Shown in pieces: positions 17,679 to 24,912 of a DNA stretch of 64,000 nucleotides (positions are counted from its first letter, which is position 1; each line of letters opens with the position of its first letter). The stretch is taken from assembly GCF_003600895.1 (NCBI RefSeq), contig NZ_QYRP01000002.1, positions 1,364,001-1,428,000 on the forward strand, in the 5' to 3' direction. The translations under genes were made by a program, and so were the position numbers. Under the pieces are notes generated by a model. That model did no database searches. It was not told where the DNA came from and saw nothing but the letters and a program-made list of their open reading frames with translations. This DNA is from Nocardioides cavernaquae (GTDB lineage: Bacteria; Actinomycetota; Actinomycetes; Propionibacteriales; Nocardioidaceae).

Positions 17679-18077
17679 ATGTCCGAGAACCCGTATGCCG
17701 TCCACCCGAACCCGAACGCACCCCTGACCCCCGAGCAGGAACGCACCTGGGCCGTGGGGACCCACGTCATCACCGGTGCCGCGACGGTGCTGAGCGTCGG
17801 CACGCTCGGCTTCGTCGCCGCGCTCGTGGTCTACCTGATGTACAAGGACCGCGGCCCGTTCGTGCGCCGCGCCGCCGCGAACTCGATGAACATCCAGCTC
17901 AACGGCCTGCTCTGGTACGTCGGCGTCGTGATCGTGGGCGTCCTGACCCTGGGCATCGGCTTCGTCCTGTGGCCCGTCGTCGCGGTGGTCATGGTCGCCC
18001 TGCACGTCATCGCTGCCGTCAAGAACAGCCAGGGTCAGTGGTACGACCCGCCCTTCACGATCCGCTTCGTTTCCTGA
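17679..18077 (+). CDS. DUF4870-type (Tic20-like) membrane protein
   Basis: 132 residues. After a short polar Pro-rich N-terminus (NPYAVHPNPNAPLTPEQERTWAVGTHV) there are three or four membrane segments, around residues 27-53, 68-90 and 86-108. The RRAAANSMNIQLNGLLWY segment at the second helix is the DUF4870 hallmark. Function unknown; the fold is related to Tic20. GAGGAG lies 6 nt before the ATG, so this gene, unlike its neighbours, has a normal leader; a -10-like CACACT occurs near 17650. Confidence 0.82.
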   Translation: MSENPYAVHPNPNAPLTPEQERTWAVGTHVITGAATVLSVGTLGFVAALVVYLMYKDRGPFVRRAAANSMNIQLNGLLWYVGVVIVGVLTLGIGFVLWPVVAVVMVALHVIAAVKNSQGQWYDPPFTIRFVS

Positions 18078-18081
18078 CCGA

Positions 18082-18087
18082 TAGCCT
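18082..18087 (+). promoter_or_regulatory. -10 hexamer TAGCCT, leaderless promoter for menB
   Basis: TAGCCT lies 7 nt before the menB ATG at 18095; no Shine-Dalgarno is present. Confidence 0.5.
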
Positions 18088-18094
18088 GCGCTCC

Positions 18095-19039
18095 ATGAGT
18101 GCGATCGATGGCGTGAGCGAGATCTTCGACCCGGCCGACTGGGACGAGGTGCCCGGGTTCGAGGACCTGACCGACCTCACCTACCACCGCGCGAAGGAGC
18201 ACGGCACCGTCCGGATCGCCTTCGACCGGCCCGACGTGCTCAACGCGTTCCGGCCCAACACCGTCGACGAGCTGCTGCGCACGCTCGACCACGCGCGGAT
18301 GAGCGCCGACGTCGGCTGCGTGATCCTGACCGGCAACGGTCCGTCGGCCAAGAACGGCAAGTGGGCGTTCTGCACCGGCGGCGACCAGCGCATCCGGGGC
18401 AAGGCCGGTTATCAGTACGAGGACAAGGCCATCGGTGCTGCCGAAACCGGCGCCGAGGACCCGAGCGTGATCAACAAGGCCAAGCTCGCGCGGCTGCACA
18501 TCCTCGAGTGCCAGCGGCTGATCCGCTTCATGCCGAAGGTCGTCATCTGCGTGGTCCCGGGCTGGGCGGCCGGCGGCGGGCACTCGCTGCACGTCGTCTG
18601 CGACCTGACGCTGGCGTCGAAGGAGCACGCGCGCTTCAAGCAGACCGACGCTGACGTGGGTTCGTTCGACGGCGGCTACGGCTCGGCGTACCTCGCGAAG
18701 ATGGTCGGCCAGAAGTTCGCCCGCGAGATCTTCTTCCTCGCCGACGAGTACGACGCCGAGCAGATGCACACCATGGGCGCCGTCAACCGCGTCGTCGAGC
18801 ACGCGCAGCTGGAGAAGGTCGCGCTCGAGTGGGGCCGCAAGATCAACGGCAAGTCCCCGACGGCGCAGCGGATGCTGAAGTACTCCTTCAACCTCCTCGA
18901 CGACGGCCTGGTCGGCCAGCAGCTCTTCGCCGGCGAGACCACCCGCCTCGCCTACATGACCGACGAGGCGCAGGAGGGCCGCGACCAGTTCCTCGAGAAG
19001 CGCGAGCCCGACTGGTCGCCGTACCCCTGGTACTACTGA
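18095..19039 (+). CDS. menB: 1,4-dihydroxy-2-naphthoyl-CoA synthase (MenB)
   Basis: 314 residues, a length typical of actinobacterial MenB. Crotonase-fold enzyme that cyclises o-succinylbenzoyl-CoA in menaquinone synthesis. Diagnostic segments: FDRPDVLNAFRPNTVDELL, WAFCTGGDQRIRGKAGY, VICVVPGWAAGGGHSLHVVCDLTLAS (oxyanion hole), KQTDADVGSFDGGYGSAYLA (catalytic Asp/Gly loop), MGAVNRVVEHAQLE, and the C-terminal EGRDQFLEKREPDWSPYPWYY tail that closes the active site of the neighbouring subunit. No other men gene lies in the window. Convergent with the 19047 gene, 7 nt apart. Confidence 0.95.
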   Translation: MSAIDGVSEIFDPADWDEVPGFEDLTDLTYHRAKEHGTVRIAFDRPDVLNAFRPNTVDELLRTLDHARMSADVGCVILTGNGPSAKNGKWAFCTGGDQRIRGKAGYQYEDKAIGAAETGAEDPSVINKAKLARLHILECQRLIRFMPKVVICVVPGWAAGGGHSLHVVCDLTLASKEHARFKQTDADVGSFDGGYGSAYLAKMVGQKFAREIFFLADEYDAEQMHTMGAVNRVVEHAQLEKVALEWGRKINGKSPTAQRMLKYSFNLLDDGLVGQQLFAGETTRLAYMTDEAQEGRDQFLEKREPDWSPYPWYY

Positions 19040-19046
19040 GCCTCGG

Positions 19047-19415
19047 TCAGTGGGGCTTGTCGATGCGGCAGGCGTCGGTCGAACCCGGCAACCGGTAGCG
19101 GTTGGCGGCCACCCAGCGGTAGGCCACCGCGGCGAGCAGGCGCAGCACCGGCAGCGTCATCAGCCACCCGAGCAACCGGTAACCGGGACCGCAGGTCCGC
19201 AGCGCGGCCGCGACTGCCTGTGCACCCGATGCCGTTGCCTGGCCTGAGGAATCGAGCCACCAGGCGGCCGTGGTGACGTCGTCGACGGTCAGGTGCAGGG
19301 CCTCGAGATCGACTGACTGCCACGGGGTGACCGCGCAGCTACCGTGGCGCTCCAGCCAGTGGGCCGTGGTCGTGCAGAAGCCGCAGTCGGCGTCGTACAG
19401 GACGGTTCCGGTCAT
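19047..19415 (-). CDS. DCC-family (DUF393) thiol-disulfide oxidoreductase-like protein
   Basis: 122 residues. Begins TVLYDADCGFCTTTAHWL: the YDxxCxxC signature of the DCC/DUF393 family, a small thioredoxin-like fold with a CxxC redox centre (Cys11, Cys14). The C-terminal half holds a hydrophobic helix (LLGWLMTLPVLRLLAAVAYRWVA) followed by NRYRLPG, also typical. Substrate unknown. Start fixed by TAGGCT 6 nt upstream. Confidence 0.85.
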   Translation of the reverse strand: MTGTVLYDADCGFCTTTAHWLERHGSCAVTPWQSVDLEALHLTVDDVTTAAWWLDSSGQATASGAQAVAAALRTCGPGYRLLGWLMTLPVLRLLAAVAYRWVAANRYRLPGSTDACRIDKPH

Positions 19416-19421
19416 GTCCTC

Positions 19422-19427
19422 AGCCTA
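19422..19427 (-). promoter_or_regulatory. -10 hexamer TAGGCT, leaderless promoter for the DCC-family gene
   Basis: On the minus strand TAGGCT lies 6 nt before the ATG at 19415. The divergent lipoprotein gene (19473) has its own -10-like CAGCAT at 19460-19465, 7 nt before its ATG. Confidence 0.5.
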
Positions 19428-19472
19428 GGCGGCGCTGGCCAGATCGCCCCATCACCTGACAGCATCCCCCGC

Positions 19473-20141
19473 ATGCGCCTTTCCGTAGCACTCGCTGTCT
19501 CGACCGTTCTGCCCTTCGCCGTCGCCTGCAGTTCGTACGCCGACACGTCGGCCAAGCAGGTGGAGAAGGACGTCAAGGCGGCCATGTCCGGCCTCAAGTC
19601 GGTCCACCTGGGCGGCGAGGTGGAGCAGGACGGCACCAAGCTCGAGCTGGATCTCTCCCTCAACACCGATGGCGACTGCACGGGCTCGATCGGGCTGGGC
19701 ACGATGGGCAAGCTCGACCTGATCCGGGTTGACGGCGCGTCCTTCGTGCGGCCCGACGAGGCATTCTGGACTGCGAGCGGCGCGGGAGCGGTCGCCAAGG
19801 CTGCCAAGGGCAAGTGGATCGGCGGTGAGGACGCGTTCGGCGGCATGGCCGGCCAGATCTGCGACCTCGACGGGATGCTCGACGACATCAACTCGGACGA
19901 CGACAGCTACGGCAAGGTGAGCGAAGCCGAGCCCATCGACGGCAAGGACGTCGTGAAGGTCGCTTTCACCACGACCGACGACTCGAAGGGCACGCTCTAC
20001 GTGCTCAGCGACGACCCGCACTACGTCGTGAAGGCCGACGTCGGCGACGAGGGTTCAATCACGTTCTCCGAGTTCGATGAGCCGGTCGAGCCGAAGGCAC
20101 CCGCGAAGAACCAGGTCATCGACGCGTCGAAGCTGGGCTGA
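19473..20141 (+). CDS. Putative lipoprotein, paralog of the 10748 gene
   Basis: 222 residues. Signal peptide MRLSVALAVSTVLPFAVAC with lipobox AVAC and mature Cys19. Shares with the 10748 protein: a T/S-rich opening, MSGLKSVHLGGEVEQDGTKLELDLSLNTDGDC, ASFVRPDEAFWTA, an internal CDLDGM Cys, and the C-terminal HYVVKADVGDEGSITFSEFDEPVEPKAP. Likely the same LppX/LprG-like lipid-binding beta-sheet fold (inference). The upstream frame is open, but the signal peptide sets the start. The stop overlaps the ATG of the sirtuin gene by 1 nt (TGATG), so the two are cotranscribed. Confidence 0.78.
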   Translation: MRLSVALAVSTVLPFAVACSSYADTSAKQVEKDVKAAMSGLKSVHLGGEVEQDGTKLELDLSLNTDGDCTGSIGLGTMGKLDLIRVDGASFVRPDEAFWTASGAGAVAKAAKGKWIGGEDAFGGMAGQICDLDGMLDDINSDDDSYGKVSEAEPIDGKDVVKVAFTTTDDSKGTLYVLSDDPHYVVKADVGDEGSITFSEFDEPVEPKAPAKNQVIDASKLG

Positions 20142-20842
20142 TGCGGGTCGTCGTCCTCACTGGCGCCGGGGTCTCGGCCGAGAGCGGAGTCCCGACGTTC
20201 CGCGACGCCGACGGCCTGTGGGAAGGCCATCGCGTGGAGGACGTGGCCACCCCCGAGGCGTACGACGCGAACCCCGGTCTGGTCCAGGAGTTCTACGATG
20301 CCCGGCGTGCTGCGCTCAAGCGGGTCACGCCGAATCCGGCCCACACCGCGCTGGCCCGGCTCGGCGACGTACTCGGCGACGACCTGCTGCTGGTCACCCA
20401 GAACGTCGACGACCTGCACGAGCGCGGGGGATCGCACGACGTCCTCCACATGCACGGCGAGCTGTTGTCAGCGCTGTGCCGCGCCTGCGGCCACCGCTAC
20501 CGCTGGGCCGACGAGCTGAGTTCTCGCCCGCCGTGCCCCGGCTGCGGGGTGCGCGAGCTGCGGCCCGACATCGTCTGGTTCGGCGAGATGCCCTACGAGA
20601 TGGAGCGCATCTACCGGGCGCTCGCCGAGGCTGACCTGTTCGTGTCCGTCGGCACCTCGGGCGCGGTCTACCCGGCCGCGGGGTTCGTGGTGGAGGCACG
20701 CGCGAACGGCGTCCGCTCGCTGGAGCTCAACCTGCAACCGAGCGAGGGCACCCACTGGTTCGACGAGGCACGCCACGGCAAGGCAGGTGACCTCGTGCCC
20801 CGATGGGTCGACGAGGTGCTCGCCTCGGGCGTCGACCTCTGA
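20141..20842 (+). CDS. cobB: NAD-dependent protein deacylase, SIR2 family (class III type)
   Basis: 233 residues. NAD-binding GAGVSAESGVPTFRDADGLW, QNVDDLHERGG, catalytic His in HMHGELL, four zinc cysteines (CRACG and CPGCG), PDIVWFGEMPYEMERI, VGTSGAVYPAAGFV and LNLQPSEGTHWFD. The EFYDARRAAL segment has the Tyr-x-x-Arg pair that marks class III (SIRT5/CobB-like) sirtuins, which remove succinyl and malonyl groups as well as acetyl. Coupled by a 1-nt overlap to the upstream lipoprotein gene, an unusual partner. Confidence 0.92.
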   Translation: MRVVVLTGAGVSAESGVPTFRDADGLWEGHRVEDVATPEAYDANPGLVQEFYDARRAALKRVTPNPAHTALARLGDVLGDDLLLVTQNVDDLHERGGSHDVLHMHGELLSALCRACGHRYRWADELSSRPPCPGCGVRELRPDIVWFGEMPYEMERIYRALAEADLFVSVGTSGAVYPAAGFVVEARANGVRSLELNLQPSEGTHWFDEARHGKAGDLVPRWVDEVLASGVDL

Positions 20843-20853
20843 CGCAGCGTCAG
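20839..20853. repeat. 15-bp palindrome spanning two convergent stops
   Basis: CTGACGC-A-GCGTCAG is a perfect 7+1+7 palindrome. It contains the TGA of the sirtuin gene (20840-20842) and the complement of the stop of the 20850 gene. It may form a short hairpin shared by both transcripts. Confidence 0.5.
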
Positions 20854-21452
20854 TCGGCCACGGCGGTCACGACCGCGTTTCCGAGCGGATCGCCCGGGTG
20901 CAGCGGACCGCCCGTGCTGATCAGGCGGAGCTCGGGACGAGACGTCGTGGCGAAGACCTCGGCGGCGGGGAACTTTCCCTGCGGGTAGTAGGCGACGCCG
21001 GTCACGCGGTAGTCCACCGTGCGGCGATCCTGTCGCCGCAGGGTCACGACGTCGCCTTCGCGCAGCCTGCTCATCCCATGCAGTGCGCCCGGCTGCTTCG
21101 CGGTCCGCGCGATGTAGCCGGTGACGACGGTGATGCCGACCTGGCCGGGTGTTGCGGAGGTGGCGTCCCAGCCGGTCGCGCGCAGCGGCGGGAGCGTCAG
21201 GGTCGTGCCGCCGGATGCCGCCCGGAGCTCGTGGACCTTGGTGGCCAGGTCGAGCCGCTCGATCACGATCCGCGACGGGGGTGAGGCCGGGAGCGGTGCC
21301 CCGGCAGCCGCTGCGGCCGGTGGTGCGGACTCCCGGGGAGCGGTGGTCGTGGCGCCGGCGCCGAACGCCATCGCGCCGACTCCAGCGGCGAGGCAGGCCG
21401 CGACACCGGCGGTGGCGAAACGGCGGGGACGGCTGAGGGTGGTCGTGGGCAT
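20850..21452 (-). CDS. Class F sortase-like protein lacking catalytic Cys and His (predicted pseudoenzyme)
   Basis: 200 residues with an N-terminal signal-anchor (residues 11-33) and an Ala/Pro linker, then a sortase beta-barrel. It aligns with the adjacent 21469 sortase: VGITVVTGYIAR versus VGPAIVAGHVDSR, and SRPELRLISTGG versus PRPELRLITCGG. The catalytic His is Tyr113 and the catalytic Cys is Thr180, so transpeptidation by the known mechanism is not possible. The fold-defining parts (GDVVTLRR.DRRTVDYRVTGV, FPAAEVFATTSRPELRLI) are well kept, which argues against a decaying gene. Last gene of the minus-strand surface cluster. It could be a binding subunit or have a new activity; that is inference. 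Confidence 0.8.
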   Translation of the reverse strand: MPTTTLSRPRRFATAGVAACLAAGVGAMAFGAGATTTAPRESAPPAAAAAGAPLPASPPSRIVIERLDLATKVHELRAASGGTTLTLPPLRATGWDATSATPGQVGITVVTGYIARTAKQPGALHGMSRLREGDVVTLRRQDRRTVDYRVTGVAYYPQGKFPAAEVFATTSRPELRLISTGGPLHPGDPLGNAVVTAVAD

Positions 21453-21468
21453 GGGAAGCCTCCGTGGG

Positions 21469-22143
21469 TCAGGCGGGGGTGAGGTCGGTCAGGTGGGCGA
21501 AGACGACGACGTTGGCCAGGTAGTGACCGGCGGCTGCGTCGAAGTCGCCGCCGCAGGTGATCAGGCGGAGCTCGGGCCGCGGGGTCGCGCCGTACACGCG
21601 CCGGGTGGGGAACGCGTCCTTGGCGACCTCGTCGACGTGGTCGACGGTGAACGTCGCCCGACGGCCGTCGCTCCGGTCGACGAGGACGCGGTCGCCGCGG
21701 CGGAGCTCACGAAGCCGGAAGAAGACCGCCGGACCCGTCCGGGAGTCGACATGGCCGGCGACGATCGCCGGTCCGACATCGCCGGGGTTCGGGGATCGGT
21801 CGTACCAGCTGGCCGTGTCCGCCTTTGAGAGCGGCGGGACCTCGAGCTCCCTCCTCGGGGTGAGTCCGAGGCTCATCAGGCCTGTGTCGACCCCGATCCG
21901 CGGCACCCGGAGCCGCACCGGCTCCGACGGGACCGGCGCGCTCACCGGCCGGTCGGGGCGCTCTGCCTCGGCCGCCGCAGTGCGAGGTCGGTCGAAACCT
22001 GCGGTTCCGCCGGTCTGCGACGGCAGGAACGACCAGGCGACGATCAGCCCGACCAGCGTCGACACGGCGAGCAGGATCACGCCGAGTCCGACGGCCATCG
22101 ACGGGTGCGGCGCGGGCGGGCGGAGCGGGCTGTTGGTGCTCAT
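21469..22143 (-). CDS. Class F sortase
   Basis: 224 residues. One N-terminal membrane helix (about 17-39), a linker, then the sortase domain: LRVPRIGVDTGLMSLGLTP, PGDVGPAIVAGHVDSRTGPAVFFRL (catalytic His131), GDRVLVDRSDGRRATFTVDHVDEV, FPTRRVYGATPRPELRLITCGGDF (catalytic Cys197). Class F sortases are actinobacterial membrane enzymes; their substrates are poorly known. No Arg follows the Cys in the C-terminal 27 residues, whereas sortases normally have a catalytic Arg there, so even this member is atypical. It starts 4 nt after the stop of the 22148 gene. Confidence 0.87.
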   Translation of the reverse strand: MSTNSPLRPPAPHPSMAVGLGVILLAVSTLVGLIVAWSFLPSQTGGTAGFDRPRTAAAEAERPDRPVSAPVPSEPVRLRVPRIGVDTGLMSLGLTPRRELEVPPLSKADTASWYDRSPNPGDVGPAIVAGHVDSRTGPAVFFRLRELRRGDRVLVDRSDGRRATFTVDHVDEVAKDAFPTRRVYGATPRPELRLITCGGDFDAAAGHYLANVVVFAHLTDLTPA

Positions 22144-22147
22144 GCGG

Positions 22148-23344
22148 TCACCCCTCCGCCGGGCTCTCCACCATCGACACCGCGTGAGCGAACACGATGG
22201 TGTTGCGACCGGAGTCGTCGTCGTACCCGACGAGGCGCAGCAGCGGGTCGTCGTCGGCGCCGTACACCTTCTGTGTCGGGAAGGAGCGGGCGTCGACCTC
22301 GGTCACGCGGTCGACCGTGAAGTCGATCTGGCTGCCGTCAGCGCGGACCACCCGGAGCGCCTGACCGGGCTTCGCGTGGTGCAGGCCAGCGAAGACGCTG
22401 TCGAGCGAGCCGATCAGGACCGCGGGGCCGCGCTGGCCAGGCGCCGCACCCTGACCGAACCAGGCAGCCTGCAGCGGGTCGGGCGTCACGAGCACACCCT
22501 CTGCGGTCATCCGGGCCTTCCGCAGTGGCGTGGCCACCCGCCCCGCCCGGAACTCGACGTACGCCGGGCGGAGACGTGCGCGGGTGTCCCAGGTGGCGAG
22601 CTTCGCGCCCCCGCCAGCCGTGCCGTCCGCAGCGTCGCCGCCCGGGCCGTGCACGTGGACGTCGCCATCCTCGTGCACATGGGTCTTCCGTTTGCTGGTC
22701 GACTGGAATCCCTCGCCGTTCGCCAGACGCGGGTCGTTCGCAGCGGGGGAGGTGTCGTCACGCTCGAGGAGCGGGGCGAGAAGGACGACCGACGCCACCA
22801 CCCCGACGAAGAGCACGAGCGTGGCGAGCCGCTGCTGGGTCGGCTGGAGCCGGGGGAACAGTGTGCGGGCGCCGAGCTGGCGCGGCGCCGCCTCGGGAGA
22901 GGGCGTGGTCGCCGGGACTGTGGTGGAGGGCACTGCACCCGCCAGCCGCTGACCCTGGTGCCGCCACCTCGGCAGCAGGACCGGCAGGATGACCGCCCGC
23001 CCGAGCAGCACGGCACCCCAGACCATCGTGAAGTAGGCCAGATGGGTGCCCAGCGGCGCCGCTGCGTCGAAGGCGCGCAGCACGAGCCAGGAGGAGGCGG
23101 CCTCGGGCAGCCACGACAGCAGCGTGAAGACGCGCGGCCAGTCACCGTCCCAGCGGCGTTCCTGCAGCGCGTTGTGGAGCAGGTCCCAGCCCAGTCCGAG
23201 CCCGGTGATCACCACGAGGCCGAGAAGGGCACCGCCGAGGGTGAGTGTGTCCAGGACGATGGCGGCGAGCACGGCGACGGGCACACCCAGGAGCAGGCTG
23301 AGTGCCAGCCGCGTCTGCAGCCGTCCGGCAAGTGTGGGAGTCAC
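22148..23344 (-). CDS. Multi-pass membrane protein fused to a degenerate class F sortase domain
   Basis: 398 residues from GTG 23344, which overlaps the stop of the flavoprotein gene (GTGA). The N-terminal 195 residues hold about five membrane helices (about 10-33, 36-52, 75-92, 100-125, 172-192). Then comes a His-rich segment (HVHEDGDVHVHG, 222-233) that could bind metal, and a sortase-like domain (about 258-390). Alignment to the neighbouring sortase gives GPAVLIGSLDS for GPAIVAGHVDS and PLLRLVGYDD for ELRLITCGG, so the catalytic His is Ser313 and the Cys is Tyr374. FPTQKVYGADDDPLLRL and TIVFAHAV keep the fold. Fusion of a polytopic module to a dead sortase domain is unusual; I know of no described function. 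Confidence 0.8.
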   Translation of the reverse strand: MTPTLAGRLQTRLALSLLLGVPVAVLAAIVLDTLTLGGALLGLVVITGLGLGWDLLHNALQERRWDGDWPRVFTLLSWLPEAASSWLVLRAFDAAAPLGTHLAYFTMVWGAVLLGRAVILPVLLPRWRHQGQRLAGAVPSTTVPATTPSPEAAPRQLGARTLFPRLQPTQQRLATLVLFVGVVASVVLLAPLLERDDTSPAANDPRLANGEGFQSTSKRKTHVHEDGDVHVHGPGGDAADGTAGGGAKLATWDTRARLRPAYVEFRAGRVATPLRKARMTAEGVLVTPDPLQAAWFGQGAAPGQRGPAVLIGSLDSVFAGLHHAKPGQALRVVRADGSQIDFTVDRVTEVDARSFPTQKVYGADDDPLLRLVGYDDDSGRNTIVFAHAVSMVESPAEG

Positions 23345-24822
23345 AGCGACTTCCCTCCGATCCACTGGAACCATCCACGCGCGGAGCGCAGCGGGGTGAG
23401 CTGATCCCCGACGCCGGCCTCGGCCAACGCGTCGGCGACCGACAGGGCCGCCTGCTGCAGGCCCAGGAACGAGTCGATTGGCCCGTGGTGGGCGCCGCGA
23501 GCGGTGCTGCCGGTCGCAAACATCCGGCCGTCGCCGCTCGCACCGCCCTCGACCATCCAGCTCTCGTCGACCCGGAGACCGCCGAGCCGGTTGGTCGAGA
23601 CCGGGCTGAAGGCGAGCAGGTCGGCGACGAGGGGATGGTGACGTGCTTCAGGGTCGAGGCCGGTGGCGTCGAAGAAGTGGTCCCCGGAGACCGTCATCCG
23701 TTTGCCGTTCTGGAGACGGACGACGGTCGACAACCGGTTGCCCGCCTCGGTGATGGAGTCGATCTCGCCGACCACCGCGTCGTACCAGCCCTCGCGGCGG
23801 CCCGCCTCGAGCAGGTCCATGCCCTTCCGGCGCGGGCGGACGGTGGGGGCGCCGAGACGCTCGATGGTGTCCAGCCGCTCGGCCTCGTCGAGGGAGGCGA
23901 CCTCGTCGCGGAGCGTTCCGCTCCAGGCCGACCGCGGGAAGTCGAGCGCCTGATGACGGAAGCCGAGGGCCTCGTCGCGGCCGCTCGACCCGTCCGGCCA
24001 GGACCGCATCACGTGCCAGATGTGGACGTCGCGTCCGTGGCGTGCGCGCGCCTTCGTGAGCCGCTCCAGGAGCTGCAGCGCGGCTGACCCCGAGCCGCGG
24101 ACGATCACGTGTCCGCCGCGATTCGCGACCGTGTCGAGGGCCGCCGTGTTGTCGTCGTACGCCGTGCTCAGACGGCTACTGTCCGGGAACGCCGCACGGT
24201 ACGCCGCGACCTCCGGCGTGACGCGCGGACCCGGGCTGCCCGTGGCCAGGTGGATGTGGTCGCAGCGGATCGCGACCAGCTTGCCGCGCTCACGGCAGAT
24301 CGCGAAGTACCCGCCCTCGCGTCGCTTGAAGAGGTACTCCGCCGGTGAGCCGCTCGTCATGCGGCGCCAGCCGATGCGGCGGGATTCGCGATCGAGCGCC
24401 TGGCGGACGATCCCGACGGTGGGGCTGTACCCCTCGCCGAGCGCGCCCTCCAGGAGGAGGCGGGTGAGCGGACGGAGGCTGCGGGTACGGCGGGCCTCGT
24501 GGCCGGCGTACCCGGGGAAGCCCCAGAGGTTGTCGATGCGCGCGGCCGACTCGCTGCGCAGTCGACTGTCATCGTCGAGTCCGAGCGCTGAGCAGCGTGC
24601 GAAGAACGCCGCGCCGGGCCCCTGGTGGGCACCGACCACGGCGATGTCCTCGGCGGGTAGGCCGGCGATCCGGAGCCGGTCGACCACTGCAAACGACCCG
24701 AGACCGCCGCCGATCGTCGCGAACACGACGCGGGTGACCGGGATCCCTGCTGCCTCGAGCTGTTCGTCGCTGACGAGGCGCTCCGCGGCGTTCGTCGCGG
24801 GCTGCACGGTGGAGAGCGTCAT
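23341..24822 (-). CDS. FAD/NAD(P)-binding oxidoreductase in the surface-protein operon
   Basis: 493 residues. The first Rossmann motif is VVFATIGGGLGSFAVVDRLRIAG (GGGxGS at about residue 38), a second nucleotide-binding motif is GGHVIVRGSGSAALQLLERL (about 236), and a late SGDHFFDATGLDPEAR segment resembles the ATG motif of FAD enzymes. The general plan resembles flavin monooxygenases and pyridine-nucleotide oxidoreductases, but no signature fixes the substrate. No signal peptide or membrane helix, so it is cytosolic. It lies between the secreted-protein genes and the sortase-like genes and overlaps the next gene by 4 nt. Its role in a surface cluster is unexplained; it might oxidise a cofactor, lipid or modified residue used by the system (inference). 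Confidence 0.75.
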   Translation of the reverse strand: MTLSTVQPATNAAERLVSDEQLEAAGIPVTRVVFATIGGGLGSFAVVDRLRIAGLPAEDIAVVGAHQGPGAAFFARCSALGLDDDSRLRSESAARIDNLWGFPGYAGHEARRTRSLRPLTRLLLEGALGEGYSPTVGIVRQALDRESRRIGWRRMTSGSPAEYLFKRREGGYFAICRERGKLVAIRCDHIHLATGSPGPRVTPEVAAYRAAFPDSSRLSTAYDDNTAALDTVANRGGHVIVRGSGSAALQLLERLTKARARHGRDVHIWHVMRSWPDGSSGRDEALGFRHQALDFPRSAWSGTLRDEVASLDEAERLDTIERLGAPTVRPRRKGMDLLEAGRREGWYDAVVGEIDSITEAGNRLSTVVRLQNGKRMTVSGDHFFDATGLDPEARHHPLVADLLAFSPVSTNRLGGLRVDESWMVEGGASGDGRMFATGSTARGAHHGPIDSFLGLQQAALSVADALAEAGVGDQLTPLRSARGWFQWIGGKSL

Positions 24823-24849
24823 GGGGGCCTCTCAATGAGGTGGTGGGGA

Positions 24850-24897
24850 GCTGACGGGGTGCGGCGGGAGGGGAGGGAGGGGCCGCACCCCGTCAGC
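24850..24897. terminator. 16-bp hairpin with G-quadruplex-type loop inside the operon
   Basis: Perfect 16-bp arms (24850-24865 and 24882-24897; GCTGACGGGG...CCCCGTCAGC) flank a 16-nt G-rich loop. The + strand loop plus the first arm base reads as four G-runs (GGGAGGGGAGGGAGGGG). It sits downstream of the secreted-protein gene stop (24913) and 28 nt before the flavoprotein start, so it may partially end transcription within the operon and set the ratio of secreted protein to enzymes. Confidence 0.65.
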
Positions 24898-24912
24898 GGG
24901 GGATCTCGCGTG

